From contig OY979719.1 in the NCBI GenBank assembly GCA_963855995.1, positions 2,728,001 to 2,792,000 on the forward strand: DNA of 64,000 bases, given 5' to 3'. The translations under genes were made by a program, and so were the position numbers. The first letter of the stretch is position 1, and every line of letters begins with the position of its first letter. Shown here piece after piece: positions 1 through 16,172 of the stretch. The notes beneath the pieces were generated by a model. The model saw only the letters and a list, made by a program, of their open reading frames with translations, did not search any database and was not told where the DNA came from. The stretch is from Muricea muricata (taxonomy: Eukaryota > Cnidaria > Anthozoa > Malacalcyonacea > Plexauridae).

Positions 1-118
1 TGTTTAGAATTCTGTGTGTGTCGTTTAGGCAGGAAAGATCCTCTGGTGTTGTACCAAACATCTTTCCATCCTAGCGCAAATTTCTTGCCAAATCATCGAT
101 TTTAAAGATTGAACTTAC

Positions 119-2534
119 TTTATTGTTTGCCAATCGATAGTTTTAGTTAATGGTGAACTTTCTTGCGGAATGAAAATTCTTCCACGGCACGACTCCGACT
201 CGCACTAGATCATGGAAACAATTACCATGTCATTTATATATATAGTATATACAGTATACACAAAAAAGCCAAGATTTTCAGACGAAGCTCTGGCAATAAT
301 CGAATTGTTCATACCTTGGTGGGTAGTTTGTACTTTCCATCTGGTAAAGACAACACCTGTGAAATATTTTGAAGATATCCCTGTAGTTAATTCTATCTAC
401 AAGGTGTCACCACATTGTGCATATTGTCTATTTTCCGTTTTTCCCACCTGAGTTTCTTTGCATAAGTTGCACATGAATGCCATATGTGTCACTTGGGGCT
501 TTATGCTGCTAACTCTGACCACCGTTCCACAAATTGCGACAAATTTTCCTGTGTTATATATAGGGGGAAAGTGACTGCACATCCTAGTGTTTATAACTAT
601 GTATGCATAGTAAGATTGATTGCCTACATGGCTACATACAGATTGTTCAAAGCATGACTTAAAACCACTGATTGAGATAACACAAGTATACAAGTACCTG
701 AATATGTAACTACAGCCTAAATTACTACTTCTAATTGATGTACAGTATCTTGCTAACTCAATCCATAGATACTGCACTGCATCACTACTCGCACTGGCAG
801 TTACTGATGACATACCATAGCAGTTAGCCTTTAGGCTTTTCAATGGTGTGATTGGAGTATAATTATAAATCCTACACAAGCAAGAAGAGAATTAAAAGAT
901 AATTGAATTTATTCTTAATTTGTCATGAAATAATACAACACAGAAACAATAAACAACCTTGCTTGAATACGAGGCAATTCAAATAAGAGCTGGACATTTG
1001 ATTGGCTTAATTCCTCATATCTAGCAACAAGTACCTGTAAAGCATGATCAAGCTCAATCTTGGGTGATTAGGGTGAAGGACAGTGATTAGATCTATCATG
1101 TCAATAACTAATTATTTGATTACAATTTTAGCAGTGTTCTGCTTAACAAAAACATATATATTAAGTACTTTCCAGCCAATACAATACAACACCTGATGAA
1201 CAGCAAGGCTCAGAGCAGAAAGAGTTTTATCTGGATTATCTTTAAGATCTTCTGCAATACTAGGTATACTTTCCAGGATATCTATGAGAAGCAATCAATT
1301 ACTCATACCATGTAGATCAGCGTAGATTGTTTACATGTAATATTTGATGATTTTACTTGTCAAGAGAGCACAGCCATAGCCAAGATTTTCTCTGAGGGGA
1401 AGGGGGGGGGGGGGGAGAGAAAACCTGAGGGAAGACCTGTTTTAGAATTACTAATTCTCAGGGGCAGCAATCCTGCCAAGGGGAGGGGAGCACATGCCCC
1501 AGTGGCCCCCACTGGCTACATCTCTGCAAGAGAATACATATCAAAACTTGACAGTCTTTCTTCACCTGCATGTAAAGTAAGTTCCTTGAAGTCAAATGTT
1601 TTTGCTCCTGTTGATTCAATTTCACCCTGACAAAAGGTACAAACATTAATTTAATGAAGGTGGGCATACTAGAAGCCCACGCCTATAAAGAGCTACATAT
1701 TGAGCTACATAACTCCTGGAAACAACAAAAACAAAGTACCAACGGAAATCTGTCACCAAAGCTTTCAATGTAAGTTACAAAAGCTTGGATTTTCTTGGCC
1801 AGAGATGAGCCAGCAATGTAAGCTGTTAAAAAGATGCTTATAAGAACATTTATTGTTTTTCATCAAATTTCATTTCATTTACTGTAATAAAACCATACCA
1901 TCATCTGGGAAGTACAAGTGCCAGTTTCTATATGGACAGTTGCCCAATGTTGTTTGTTGAAGGGCTGGTCTAGGTTGAGAATTTCTGTCAGGTATTTGAG
2001 GGGTCCCATTACCTGGTGAAGAAAAACGGTTCTAATGAGACACAAATTTAATAGACTTCAATGGTCCTTGCGTCATGCCAGAGTTAAACAATGAATTGCA
2101 ATGCAATGTGGGGAAAATTTACCTTATATTTATATCCATTGAAAACCACTATTGATGGGTTAAAAACTTTAAATGTTTTAAATCGCTGGGGTAAAAATAT
2201 CATACATTGGCATTGCCCCGTAAAATTTTTTTGGAGAAACAGTTGAGTATATATAGCATATAAAGTGTAAAAATATAAAGTGTAAAAATATAAAGTGTAA
2301 TGATATTAAATATGTAAATTGTTCAATAGAAATTAAATATGCAATTTTTTTTTCTTATTGTAATGCCAAATTATAATAATTTGTTAAACCCAGCGCACTT
2401 CCAACAGTAGTTTTTAATTTTCCACATCGCCCACCTCTCAAATTTGACCTGTCCCCGCCTCTTGCTCTGCTACCTCGAAAATTGTACCCCCTACGACCTC
2501 CCCTCCAAGCATTGCCTCGAGAACCAGAACTCAT
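119..2534 (-). CDS. MCM8: MCM8 helicase, N-terminal part (gene runs off the left edge)
   Basis: Ten coding exons on the minus strand: 2435-2534, 1899-2012, 1740-1822, 1566-1626, 1193-1281, 958-1034, 816-871, 448-548, 315-356, 119-204, all with GT-AG borders and compatible phases. MCM8 is a hexameric MCM-family ATPase that works with MCM9 in homologous recombination and repair. The start at 2534 opens a Gly/Arg-rich tail (MSSGSRGNAWRGGRRG), as in vertebrate MCM8. Later exons give DFKEL, DKTLSALSLAVHQ, RIYNYTPITPLKSLKAN, CGTVVRVSSIKP with CNLC, then LPDGKYKLPTK, CRGR and SSPLT-DWQ, which follow human MCM8 in order. The CxxC pairs belong to the OB-fold zinc finger. The ATPase domain lies outside the window. 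Bases 1-118 show no exon I can join, so they are probably intron. Its 5' end faces PAF1 across a transposon-filled gap. Confidence 0.93.
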
Positions 2535-2889
2535 AATGTTCTCTCAAGGCCAAAATTTGGCCTTTCTCAATAAATAATTAATCGTTTCATTTCCAAACAA
2601 TTTCATTTGTTTTTGCGGCCATATTGAGTTTTCATTTTCCCGCCAATGCAATCTCTATGATGTTGATACTGTCCCCTGACCCCTGCTCAGGAATTTGAGT
2701 GGGAAGCCTAGTGGAAAGATGAGGAATGTTAAGAAAAGACTTGTATACTGTATATTCCAAATTGGCTTCTTAAAAATAAATAAAAAAATTGCGCAGAAAA
2801 TAAAGTTAGATACAATTCTCGTCTATCCAGTTTATTTGAGTTCAGTTGAAGCGCAAATCTGCGGAATTCGTCGTGTTATTTCTGCCGAC
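2535..2889. promoter_or_regulatory. MCM8-proximal part of a divergent MCM8/PAF1 promoter interval
   Basis: No gene is seen here. It is the 5' flank of MCM8 and, once the insertions at 2890-5932 and 5995-7616 are removed, would be continuous with 5941-5994 and 7627-7666 just upstream of PAF1. A direct 8-bp copy CTGCCGAC at 2882-2889 is the left target-site duplication of the element that follows. The promoter role is inferred from the head-to-head gene layout. Confidence 0.45.
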
Positions 2890-3269
2890 CATTGATCTGT
2901 ATAATACTGGATCACGCATACAGTGGCATCAAGTGAAGCCAGCAGAAATGACGAATTTGGAGTACCAAGATGGCGAACAATCAGCATTTTCAATAAATAA
3001 ATAAACTTCCTTATTTTAAGGAAATTTACGGAAATTGAAAACGCTGCTTAAAAGCTAACTCTTACACCCGCAATTAAATGTATACATGTGACCGAAATAT
3101 TAATAATGTGATTGCTAGATAGACTTATTCACGACGTTCAAAAGCACCCATATTAGTCTAATTTGACTGAAAAAAATGGCAAAAGCTAAGCTTAGTTTTT
3201 TGTATCACCGAGGATGGTTAGTGGCAAAGAGAGTCGAAAGCTACATTACTGAGGGTTTTAGGGAAAAAG

Positions 3270-4515
3270 TTTTGACAAAAATTTTTTTTCAAAATTTTTT
3301 CCCAAATTTTTTTTCAAAATTTTTTCTCAAAATTTTTTCGTGAATTTTTTTCAAAATTTTTTCCAAAATTTTTTGTCAAATTTTTTTCCCAATTTTTTTT
3401 TCAAAATTTTTTCCAAAATTTTTTCCCAAATTTTTTGGAAAATTTTGAAAAAAATTTTGAAAAAAAAATTGAGAAAAAAAAATAGAAAAAAAATTTCAAA
3501 AAAATTCCGGAAAGTATTTTGAGAAAAAATTTTGGAAAAATTTTTGAAAAAAAAATTTTTTTTTCAAACTTTTTTCCTAAATTTTTTTTTAAAATTTTTT
3601 CCCAAATTTTTTGTTCAAAATTTTCCCCAATATTTTTGTCAATTTTTTTCAAAATTTTTCCCCAAATTTTTTTTCAAAATTTTTTCTTAAATTTTTTGTT
3701 CAAAATTTTCCCCAATATTTTTGTCAATTTTTTTCAAAATTTGCCAAATTTTTTTTCAAAATTTTTTCCCAATTTTTTTTTCAAAATTTTTTCCTAAATT
3801 TTTTTTTTAAAATTCCCAAATTTTTTGTTCAAAATTTTCCCCAATATTTTTGTCAATTTTTTTCAAAATTTTTTCCCCAAATTTTTGTCAAAATTTTTTC
3901 ATAAATTTTTTTTCAAAACTTTTTCTCAAATTTTTTTTCAAAATTTTTCCCAATATTTTTGTCAATTTTTTTTCAAGATTTTTTCCAAAATTTTTCCTGA
4001 ATTTTTCTCCAGTTTTGTTGGTCGAGGGTTTTTTGTCAAATTTTTTCCCCATTTTTTTTCATATTTCCCATATTGGGAAAAATTTTGAAAAAAAGTTTAG
4101 AAAAAAATTTTGAAAAAAAATGAAGAAAAAATTTGACAAAAAATTTTTGACCGAAAAATTTGAGAAAAATTTGGGGAAAAAATTTGAAAAAAATTTTGGA
4201 AAAAATCTTCAAAAAAAATTTGGGAAAAAATTTGAAAAAAATTTTGGAAAAAATTTTGGAAAAAATCTTGAAAAAAAATTTGGGAAAAAATATTGGGAAA
4301 AATTTTGAAAAAAAATTTGGGAAAAAATATTGGGAAAAATTTTGAAAAAAAAAATGGGTAAAAATATTGGGAAAATTTTGAAAAAAAATATTGGGAAAAA
4401 ATTTTGAAAAAAAAATAGGTAAAAATTTTGGGAAAAAAATTTCAAAAAAATTTGGGAAAAAATTTTGGCAAAAAATTTGGGAAAAAAATTTTGAAAAAAA
4501 AATTTGGGAAAAAAT
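3270..4515. repeat. Opposed A/T-tract repeats (T-rich then A-rich), hairpin-forming
   Basis: From about 3270 to 4070 the plus strand is mostly irregular units like CAAAATTTTTTCCC, with a short A-rich interruption near 3440-3550; from about 4070 to 4515 it switches to the reverse complement, units like GGGAAAAAATTTTG. The block as a whole is an imperfect long inverted repeat. It is open in several frames and would read as runs of Phe, Lys, Asn, Ile and Gln, but this comes from the repeat and not from selection on a protein. Confidence 0.8.
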
Positions 4516-4785
4516 TGTGCCCCTGACGATTGTGAGAAAATCATCAAAAGTTTGAATTTCAGGGGAGAATTGATTAGTATGCCCAGCCATCTTGACCACC
4601 AGACAACAATAAACAATCCCTGGCGAAAATTTGTTCATGAAGTCATGAACTTTCGTGGTCTGTTCATTTTCATGAACAGACCATGAAAGTTCATGACTTC
4701 ATGAACAAATTTTAGCCAGGGATTGCTTATCGTTGTCTGGTGGTCAAGATGGCTGGGCATACTAATCAATTCTCTCCAAAAACTT
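4516..4785. repeat. Palindromic spacer between A/T-tract blocks
   Basis: A more complex stretch whose two halves are reverse complements around about 4672: the half reading GAATTGATTAGTATGCCCAG near 4567 returns inverted near 4750-4775, and the centre is built on CATGAACAGACCATG. A second copy of the left half lies at about 5395-5560. The repeated block suggests internal duplication of the fold-back element. Confidence 0.7.
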
Positions 4786-5390
4786 TTTCCCAATATTTTT
4801 TTCAAAATTTTTTCCCAATTTTTTTTTTCAAAATTTCCCATTTTTCTTCAAAATTTTTTCCCAATATTTTTGTGAATTTTTTTTCAAGAATTTTCCAAAA
4901 TTTTTTCCCAAATTTTTTTTTTAAAATTTTTTCCCAAATTTTTTTTCAAAATTTTTTCCCCAAATTTTTGTCAAATTTTTGTCTAAATTTTTTCCCAAAT
5001 TTTTTTTCAAAACTTTTTCTCAAATTTTTTTTCAAAATTTTTCCCAATATTTTCGTCAATTTTTTTTCAAGATTTTTTCCCAATTTTTTTCCAATTTTAT
5101 TGGTCAAAAATTTTTTGTCAAATTTTTTCCCCATTTTTTTTTCCAAAAAAAAATTGGGAAAAATTTTGAAAAAAATTTTGGAAAAAATTTTGGAAAAAAT
5201 CTTGAAAAAAAATTTGGGAAAAAATATTGGGAAAAATTTTGAAAAAAAATTTGGGAAAAAATTTTGAAAAAAAAATAGGAAAAAATTTTGGGAAAAAAAT
5301 TTCAAAAAAATTTGGGAAAAAATTTTGAAAAAAAATAGGAAAAAAATTTTGGGAAAAAAATTTTGAAAAAAAAATTTGGGAAAAAATTGT
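4786..5390. repeat. Second opposed A/T-tract inverted repeat
   Basis: It repeats the pattern of 3270-4515 on a smaller scale: T-rich CAAAATTTTTTCCC-type units to about 5145, then A-rich GGGAAAAAATTTTG-type units to about 5390. It looks like a duplicated and partly deleted copy of the first block. Confidence 0.75.
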
Positions 5391-5968
5391 GCCCTCCTCT
5401 GTGCCTTTACGATTGTGAGAAAATCATTAAAAGTTTGAATTTCAGGGGAGAATTGATTAGTATGCCCAGCCATCTTGACCGCCAGACAACGATAAGCAAT
5501 CCCTTGCGAAAATTTGCTCATGAAGTCATGAACTTTCATGGTCTGTTCATTTTCATGAACGTTCATTCAAGTGGGGCCATTCAACATGGCCGCACAAGTC
5601 TAAAAATGTGACGTACTTCTGGCTTCAAAACCTAACAATCCAACAATAGATGCGCTATCGAGCTTTATGCTTTTGACTAACTACGATTTTTTAAACAGCC
5701 AGCCTGAAACATAATATCTTCAGAACACAGGACATAATTGGTGACGAAACACAGGTGAGGAAAGGTGTTCTGCGCATTTCCGAACGCGCATGACCACAAT
5801 GCACTGCGGTAAACATGGTTTGAGATAAATTCTCCCCTGTATACACAAATTAGGTCTGCTGCTTCGCTCGCTCGCTTCAGGCTCGCTCGCTCCGCAGCAA
5901 TGATGCGTGATCCAGTATTATACAGATCAGTGCTGCCGACCCGACAAAAACTCCCGGTTTTCTTATCT

Positions 5969-5981
5969 CAAGATGGCTGCC
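5969..5981 (+). promoter_or_regulatory. YY1-like motif upstream of PAF1
   Basis: The bases CAAGATGGCTGCC resemble the YY1 consensus (AAGATGGCGGC), which is common near animal housekeeping start sites. Without the transposons it would lie about 50-60 bp upstream of the PAF1 start codon. It is a motif match only. Confidence 0.3.
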
Positions 5982-5994
5982 AAACCTCCTGCAA

Positions 5995-7616
5995 GAAGCG
6001 GACATTGAACTATAATAGATCTGGAACGATAACTTCAGTGTTTTAAACCTATGATTGGCTGAAGCCGGCGCGCTGGAAAATCAACATTCAAAAAGACTGG
6101 GGAGAGGTCGGATTTGGTTTTCGAGGAGTGAGAATTTTTGTTTTCGAGCAAAAATTGGCAAGAAATACACTGTTTTTGTCGAAAGACATCATTATTTTGG
6201 ATTCAGACCAGGTTTCCTGTTTAGTTCCAACTGTCTTACACCTATCTGCAGCAAAAAGTGAGCATTTTGACTTTAGTATTTTTAAAAAATTATAAATGTT
6301 TGTACGTGTCAAAGAAAACTTTGCTCTTGAGCTCAAAAAAAATATATAATGAAACCTTTAGACAGTCCCAAACTTATTTTGCAGTGAACGCCAGGTACTC
6401 CTCTTTATTCTGAACTTTTAATCCTTGCTTTAACCCTTTTAAAACATGAAGAAATTGACGTTTTTCATGCGTTTTTCGTAAACAATGTTTTTTAAATGCA
6501 TTTTTTCGACCCTAAAACGTCCAATCTTCCTAAAACTTCACACACGGATGTATTTTGCATGGAGTTAAATATTTCCTGTGGTTTCACGTCTTGGTTCTTA
6601 CTTGAACTTTCAAAAACTCAGAAAAAGTAGCCAAAATCTGGCGGATTTTTCGTAATTTTCGCCTTTGCTTCAACATTTTTCCGTGATAGTACGATTTTTG
6701 TCAAATTTTATAACATATTATATAAATTCAACTGTCATTGTTTAAATATTTCTGAATCTTAGAGATCTGTTAGTAGGTTTAAATAAAGAATTTTACGGAT
6801 ACAAAAATGATATTTTTTACACGAAATTCTTAAAAAGGACTGGGTCTACCTGCAAAGTGAACACAAAGTCGGCTTCAATTTCCCCCCCTGACTTATCGTT
6901 CCAGATCTATTATAGTTCAATGGAAGCGGATGGATATAGGAATTGCACATTGGCCGCCATATTGGTTTTTGCCATCCTGTGGCCTGAGCACGAGTACGAA
7001 ACACTTCCGCCGGAAAACTGATAACATTCTAATAATCACAGTTCAGAAAAGTTGCCTACATACATTATACTATCGTGCGCGAAAAGACAGAAAAATACGT
7101 AACATAACATAACGTCAAATCTCAATTCCAGAAATATTTTTAAAAATCAAAAAGGCAGCAACTCCAACGTAGAATGGTCCATGTTTAATAGACACTAAAT
7201 AGATAAACTTGTGGCAACAAACAAATTAGCAAAAATGAATAAAAAAATAAAAATATTTGTTACAATATTAATATACATTATACAAAATTTGTTCTGATAT
7301 ATAATGGAAACATGGCACGGTATTAAATTCGAGTTCAATTACAAATCAGTTATTTTTCCAATTTTGATGGTAATAAATATTAAGAATGCCTGACCATTTG
7401 ATTTAGCAACTTAAATTTTAAACTTAGCAACCACATTCAACCAAACCACATTGTTCAAAAATTTGCGTCGTACTTCATATAGTGTTTTTATTTTTGCCGA
7501 CCGAAAACCGGAAGCGCTGGCGATTTTGACGGAAATCTTTAAACTCGTTACCAGGCTCTTGTGCGATTAAATTCAATATGGCGGCCAATGTGCAATTCCT
7601 AGATCTAACGGCAAGT
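5995..7616. mobile_element. DNA transposon remnant or MITE, interrupted by a nested hAT element
   Basis: The inner ends share the inverted repeat GGAATTGCACATTGGCCGCC (about 6939-6960, and reversed at about 7576-7598); the outermost 15 bases match only partly. An exact 10-bp direct repeat CCTCCTGCAA flanks it at 5985-5994 and 7617-7626, the expected target-site duplication. About 920 bp of its length is the nested element at 6003-6922, leaving a host element of roughly 0.7 kb. No transposase was seen. The 9-10 bp duplication would suit a Mutator-like element, but that class is only a guess. Confidence 0.68.
6003..6922. mobile_element. Nested hAT-like MITE, 920 bp
   Basis: Inverted ends match over about 30 bp: CATTGAACTATAATAGATCT at the left and the same sequence on the minus strand at the right, both continuing through GGAACGATAA. 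An exact 8-bp duplication GAAGCGGA lies at 5995-6002 and 6923-6930. The first bases resemble those of the 2890-5932 element (CATTGA), so the two may use the same transposase. The AT-rich interior has no convincing gene. Confidence 0.85.
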
Positions 7617-7666
7617 CCTCCTGCAATATTTTTATAAAAAGAAAAGGAAAAACATTGCAATAAAAT

Positions 7667-12533
<4,867 letters not shown>

Positions 12534-13103
12534 TTCATGACAGACACACGGTAACAAACACATGTGCCAAGAAACTTCAAGTTTTTATCATCATTATGTA
12601 AAATATCTTAACTCGGAGATTCTAAAACGTTGGCACAGGAGAGCAATTGTAATTTGTAGGTATTTTATGTATCACTCACAGTGTAAATTAACCCATTTCA
12701 GATCATGTGATCAGAAATGGCTACTTTTTTTGGCCATTCGGCAATCGTATGATCTGAAAAGGGTTAGTTCACAGGTAAGCTGAGGAGGTCTATAGCATGT
12801 CCAGATCAAAAACATGTTTTTACGTGAAATAATAAAGTGTAAAAGTTTGGCAAAAAATGAGTACTGCAAAAATCACATTATCATGAACTGAATAATTTTT
12901 TGTGTAAGGAAACCACTAAGTCTGAAGTCACATAAATCTCAATTCCTCTGACTTGACTATGTGGGTATTAAACCAAAGCCTTCCATCACATTGTCTCAGT
13001 GATTGGCTCCCAACCAGGCCCCCATTCTGGAGCGTTTTAAAAAAGAGCGAACTTAGAAAAAAGACTCGAAACTAGAAGTGCTTCGTTGCCAAGGTAACGG
13101 GCA
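12534..13103. other. PAF1 3' flank and SAMD15-like promoter interval
   Basis: No further gene is seen. A canonical AATAAA at 12831-12836 is a plausible poly(A) signal for PAF1. The last 60 bases before 13104 are probably the 5' UTR of the next gene. Confidence 0.45.
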
Positions 13104-13801
13104 ATGGCGGACGAAAATAAAAACAACGAGAGCGATATAAAAAATAAATTTTCTCCATCATTTAACAAGGAAGGCATTCCCGTTTGCTTAGAATGGACCC
13201 CTGAAGATGTAGCCGAATGGATAGAACACTTGGGCTTTCCACAATATAAGGTGGGTTTTGCTTGTGTTGTTGTGCATGTTTTGCTTGCCAAGGGGTTCAA
13301 AAGATCAATATTAATAGATCATACGTGTGGTTTGTGTTTTTTTAAACAGAGATGCTTTTCAGATAATCTCATAAATGGACGAAAATTAATAACTATACAT
13401 GCTTCATCTCTGCCGCGAGTTGGAATTACTGACTTTGAACATATAAAGGTACATTTAGTTGACTATTCTGATTGTGTTGTATAGCTCCCACCTGCCGTAA
13501 TATTAGAACTGATATAATTTTATCTTTAATTAAACAGTTTATTGCCAGAAAGGTGCGAGAAGTGACAGGTATTGAAGAACCAGATTGGACTAGAAGCATT
13601 ACGCTTCAACATCGCGAAAGACTTGGTCTGTTTTTGGAGAAACGAGCTCGTACTGGACTGGAAAGGGATGCAGAGACGTACCTGGAATTTCAAAGATTTC
13701 TAGATAACATGGAGGAACATACACCAGCCAAAAGAGTTGTTGATCCTGACATGAAAAACACTGGTGATAGAAAACGACCCAGTCTTGCAGCAAGGACCTA
13801 A
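13104..13801 (+). CDS. SAMD15: SAM-domain protein, SAMD15-like
   Basis: Three exons, 13104-13250, 13350-13448 and 13538-13801, give a 169-residue protein. A sterile alpha motif fills roughly residues 25-95: WTPEDVAEWIEHLGFPQYK, then NLINGRKLITIHASSLPRVG and ITDFEHIK. It continues with IEEPDW-RSI, which resembles the C-terminal part of vertebrate SAMD15 (LGFPQYK, ISGRKLI, MGITNFEDMK, IEEP-KRSI). The vertebrate protein has a long N-terminal extension that is absent here, so this may be a short ancestral form. SAM domains mediate protein or RNA binding; the specific role is unknown. It is convergent with GNPNAT1 and only 213 bp separate the stop codons. Confidence 0.8.
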
Positions 13802-13886
13802 ATATTTCCTTAGCTGGAAAAGCAATAGACCAACAGACCTTGCCAATGTAATTTTGAAAGGCATGTTCCAAAAGTCGAACTGGTGT

Positions 13887-13906
13887 AATAAAGTCCTGTT
13901 TTTATT
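13887..13906. terminator. Back-to-back poly(A) signals of convergent genes
   Basis: AATAAA at 13887-13892 on the plus strand would serve the SAMD15-like gene, and TTTATT at 13901-13906 (AATAAA on the minus strand) would serve GNPNAT1. The two signals are 8 bp apart, so the transcripts probably overlap at their 3' ends. Confidence 0.5.
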
Positions 13907-14014
13907 AACCCTGTGTATTCCAGTAGTATTCCTACACATTCTTTAATAATTTATAATAACATTGATAGATTGCTAATTTACACTAGTATAATTCATAATG
14001 CCTAGGTAGTAGTA

Positions 14015-16010
14015 TTAATTATATATTCTATTTACTAAATAATGCACATCCTCTTTCTTATAACCAAATTTGTTATAATATGCAATAAGTGGTTCCTTGC
14101 AGTCTAAACTGATCTTGTAACAGCCAAGATTTTTTGCCAGGAGTGTCAAGGATTCCACCAGCCTAAAACATCAAACATGTAGTTAAGCCCATTCTCCTCT
14201 AAAACTGAACCATAACAAAATGTAGCATATTCTATTGTGTCCATATTATTATTTCTGCCTGAGTCTTCACAAAATAATGAAATACACATTTCACTATGGT
14301 ATAGTTGAAGTACAAAACAGGCTTCAAACAGGCTTGATCATGAGGAGAAATATACAGCTACAGTACATCTAGCTAGCTTTGAGAAAATATCATCGACTAT
14401 AGGACCTCCTGCAGGATTAAACCTACACTGCTGTGATGCTGCTGCACTCACTGCACTGTTTGGACCACAGAACTACAGACATAGCTTACCATATTAAAGT
14501 CTTGCATGCTCCATGACACATTGGTTAACTTTAAGTATACTTGCACTTAAAATTTACTTACACTGTCCCAAAATGTTTCCCTCTAAATTCGGTATGCACT
14601 ACAACTTCTTCTATGCGACCTCTCTGCAAAAGTGTAAATGTTAATTGTACAAAAATCATATCAGTTCATTCTAAAGTGAGTACTTGCTAAAACTAAGCTT
14701 AAATTAAACAAAGTCTGGTTACACAGGCTCTTGAAAAGTAGGCAAAATTGAGCAAATGTTAGGTTTCTTACCATGGCAATTTCATGAATAAATTTCTGTT
14801 CAAGAATTAGTGATGCAGCAGCAACAATTTTTTTTGTGTCTGTATTCTCTATGACAGCAATATAGTATGTGTTTGGGCACTGTTTCATCTCTTTGAATCT
14901 TCCTATTAAAATATTTACATAAATAAGATTAACGTTAGGAGGCAGGGTCAAGAACAGAGGGTGGGTGACCACTTGCCCTCTTGGTATATCAACAGGTATA
15001 CGAACAAAAATTCTTACTTTGATATTTTTCTTCTGTTATATCACCTACTTTTGTGAGCTGAGCAAGAAGGTCAATGTAACCTAATGATAAAAATATTGTA
15101 AGAAAAAGTTGAAAGACATTCATATAAAAACCTGAGGGGTAACTGGGCATACATTGTGATAAATTTGTCTTGGGGCTTTTAGGAAAATAGAAAATAGATT
15201 TAATTTGCAATCATAGACATGGCCTGTCCTGATACAAAATACAGCCTGTTTTATTCTGTAAATGTGTTTTCTAAAGGAAGAAATTTCGAAGAAAAATTTG
15301 TGGCTTTATCCCAAATGCTCAATCCAGGTTTCCTGCACCTGGACACACCCTTGTATACCTTTTTCATAATCACCAATAGAAAGAGGTCTCAGCACATAGT
15401 TTTCACCAAGGTTTGAGGGTGAAACTAATATGTCCAGTCTCTTCTGACTTTCATCAAAATTTATGGACTTGAGAAGTTTTTCATCAAATAGAAACTCACT
15501 GCATTCTTCTGATGAAACATGATTCTAGTAAATTCAAAACTGTCAGTAAATCCATGTTATCAAAATACATTACTGTATTTATTATGTACATGACAAAATT
15601 ACTGCAATTTTAAAAATTGGTTAATAGCTGGATTATTGCCAATAATTCCACTCCTCGGGTTGCGCTCTTGCCATTAGTGATTGATTACCTATGTTCAGAA
15701 TTTATGTGCAGCGTATAGTAGATTAATCTAACTACTTAAATGTGTTTCTTTCAGTGTTTTTGATACTATTGTTATAATGTATATACTGTAGTTTATAAAA
15801 TTTTGACAACTCTACAAGACAACGTTTGTCAAATAATTGCAAATCAGAAAGGGTAAAAAATGTAATACAGAAACAATGTCATCGACGTGGCATGTGACAC
15901 AGGCAGTTCCTTGTCATTTTAACTTATATAAATTGTACATATACCCGCTATACAGTTTCTGACCTACACAGATATCAAATAAAAGTGAAAAACCCTCTTA
16001 CTTCAGCCAT
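14015..16010 (-). CDS. GNPNAT1: Glucosamine-6-phosphate N-acetyltransferase
   Basis: Six exons on the minus strand: 16002-16010, 15359-15524, 15018-15080, 14772-14902, 14562-14623, 14015-14162, giving 192 residues (human 184). The enzyme transfers acetyl from acetyl-CoA to glucosamine-6-phosphate, a step toward UDP-GlcNAc. The GNAT fold shows in VLRPL, then ILEQKFIHE (human IIEHKFIHS), RGRIEEVVVHTEFRGKHFG, which holds the acetyl-CoA-binding RGxxxG-type loop, and LTLLAKNLGCYKI with YNKFGY near the C-terminus. The first exon codes only MAE and is assigned by phase and splice signal, so it is the weakest part. It is divergent from NIF3L1, with the giant fold-back element inserted between them. 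Confidence 0.93.
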
Positions 16011-16165
16011 AGTACTTTCCTGTTTGACTTTGACGCTTTGCTTTCAACAATATTTGTATCACTATAAACATTGGTTTGAATTTTGGAATGCTGAGTCAGC
16101 AATTAGAGATAAAGCATAGGAAGTCTGGGGTGAGTGAGTTTCAGAATCATCTTCATTCACGTGCA

Positions 16166-16172
16166 CTTTTCG
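16166..16172 (+). repeat. Left target-site duplication of the giant fold-back element
   Basis: CTTTTCG here is repeated in the same orientation at 27615-27621, immediately outside the two ends of the palindrome. Confidence 0.75.

Larger units (their letters stand above)
2890..5932. mobile_element. hAT-like non-autonomous fold-back element, 3.04 kb
   Basis: The ends are inverted repeats of about 29 bp: the left starts CATTGATCTGTATAATACTG and the right, read on the minus strand, starts CACTGATCTGTATAATACTG; both continue through GGATCACGCAT. The element is flanked by an exact 8-bp direct repeat CTGCCGAC (2882-2889 and 5933-5940). CA-starting ends and an 8-bp duplication are hallmarks of hAT transposons. 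No transposase is present. The interior is almost wholly low-complexity A/T tract repeats in opposed orientations plus copies of a palindromic unique segment. The right end carries repeated CGCTCG motifs (about 5872-5892). Confidence 0.82.

Noticed and set aside
1-118. Next MCM8 exon at the left edge
   Set aside because: An acceptor-like CTAG is present on the minus strand, but no frame gives the expected MCM8 sequence, so it is left as probable intron.
397-879. 160-codon continuous minus frame
   Set aside because: It contains two true MCM8 exons (816-871 and 448-548), but the part between them is intron by splice signals and family alignment.
1381-1520. G-run and GC-rich block that might be an RNA gene or promoter
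   Set aside because: It lies in an MCM8 intron; no tRNA, snRNA or other fold could be supported.
3340-5566. Many open frames of up to about 200 codons rich in Phe, Lys, Asn and Ile
   Set aside because: They follow the A/T-tract repeats on both strands and in several frames; there is no domain, codon bias or splice context.
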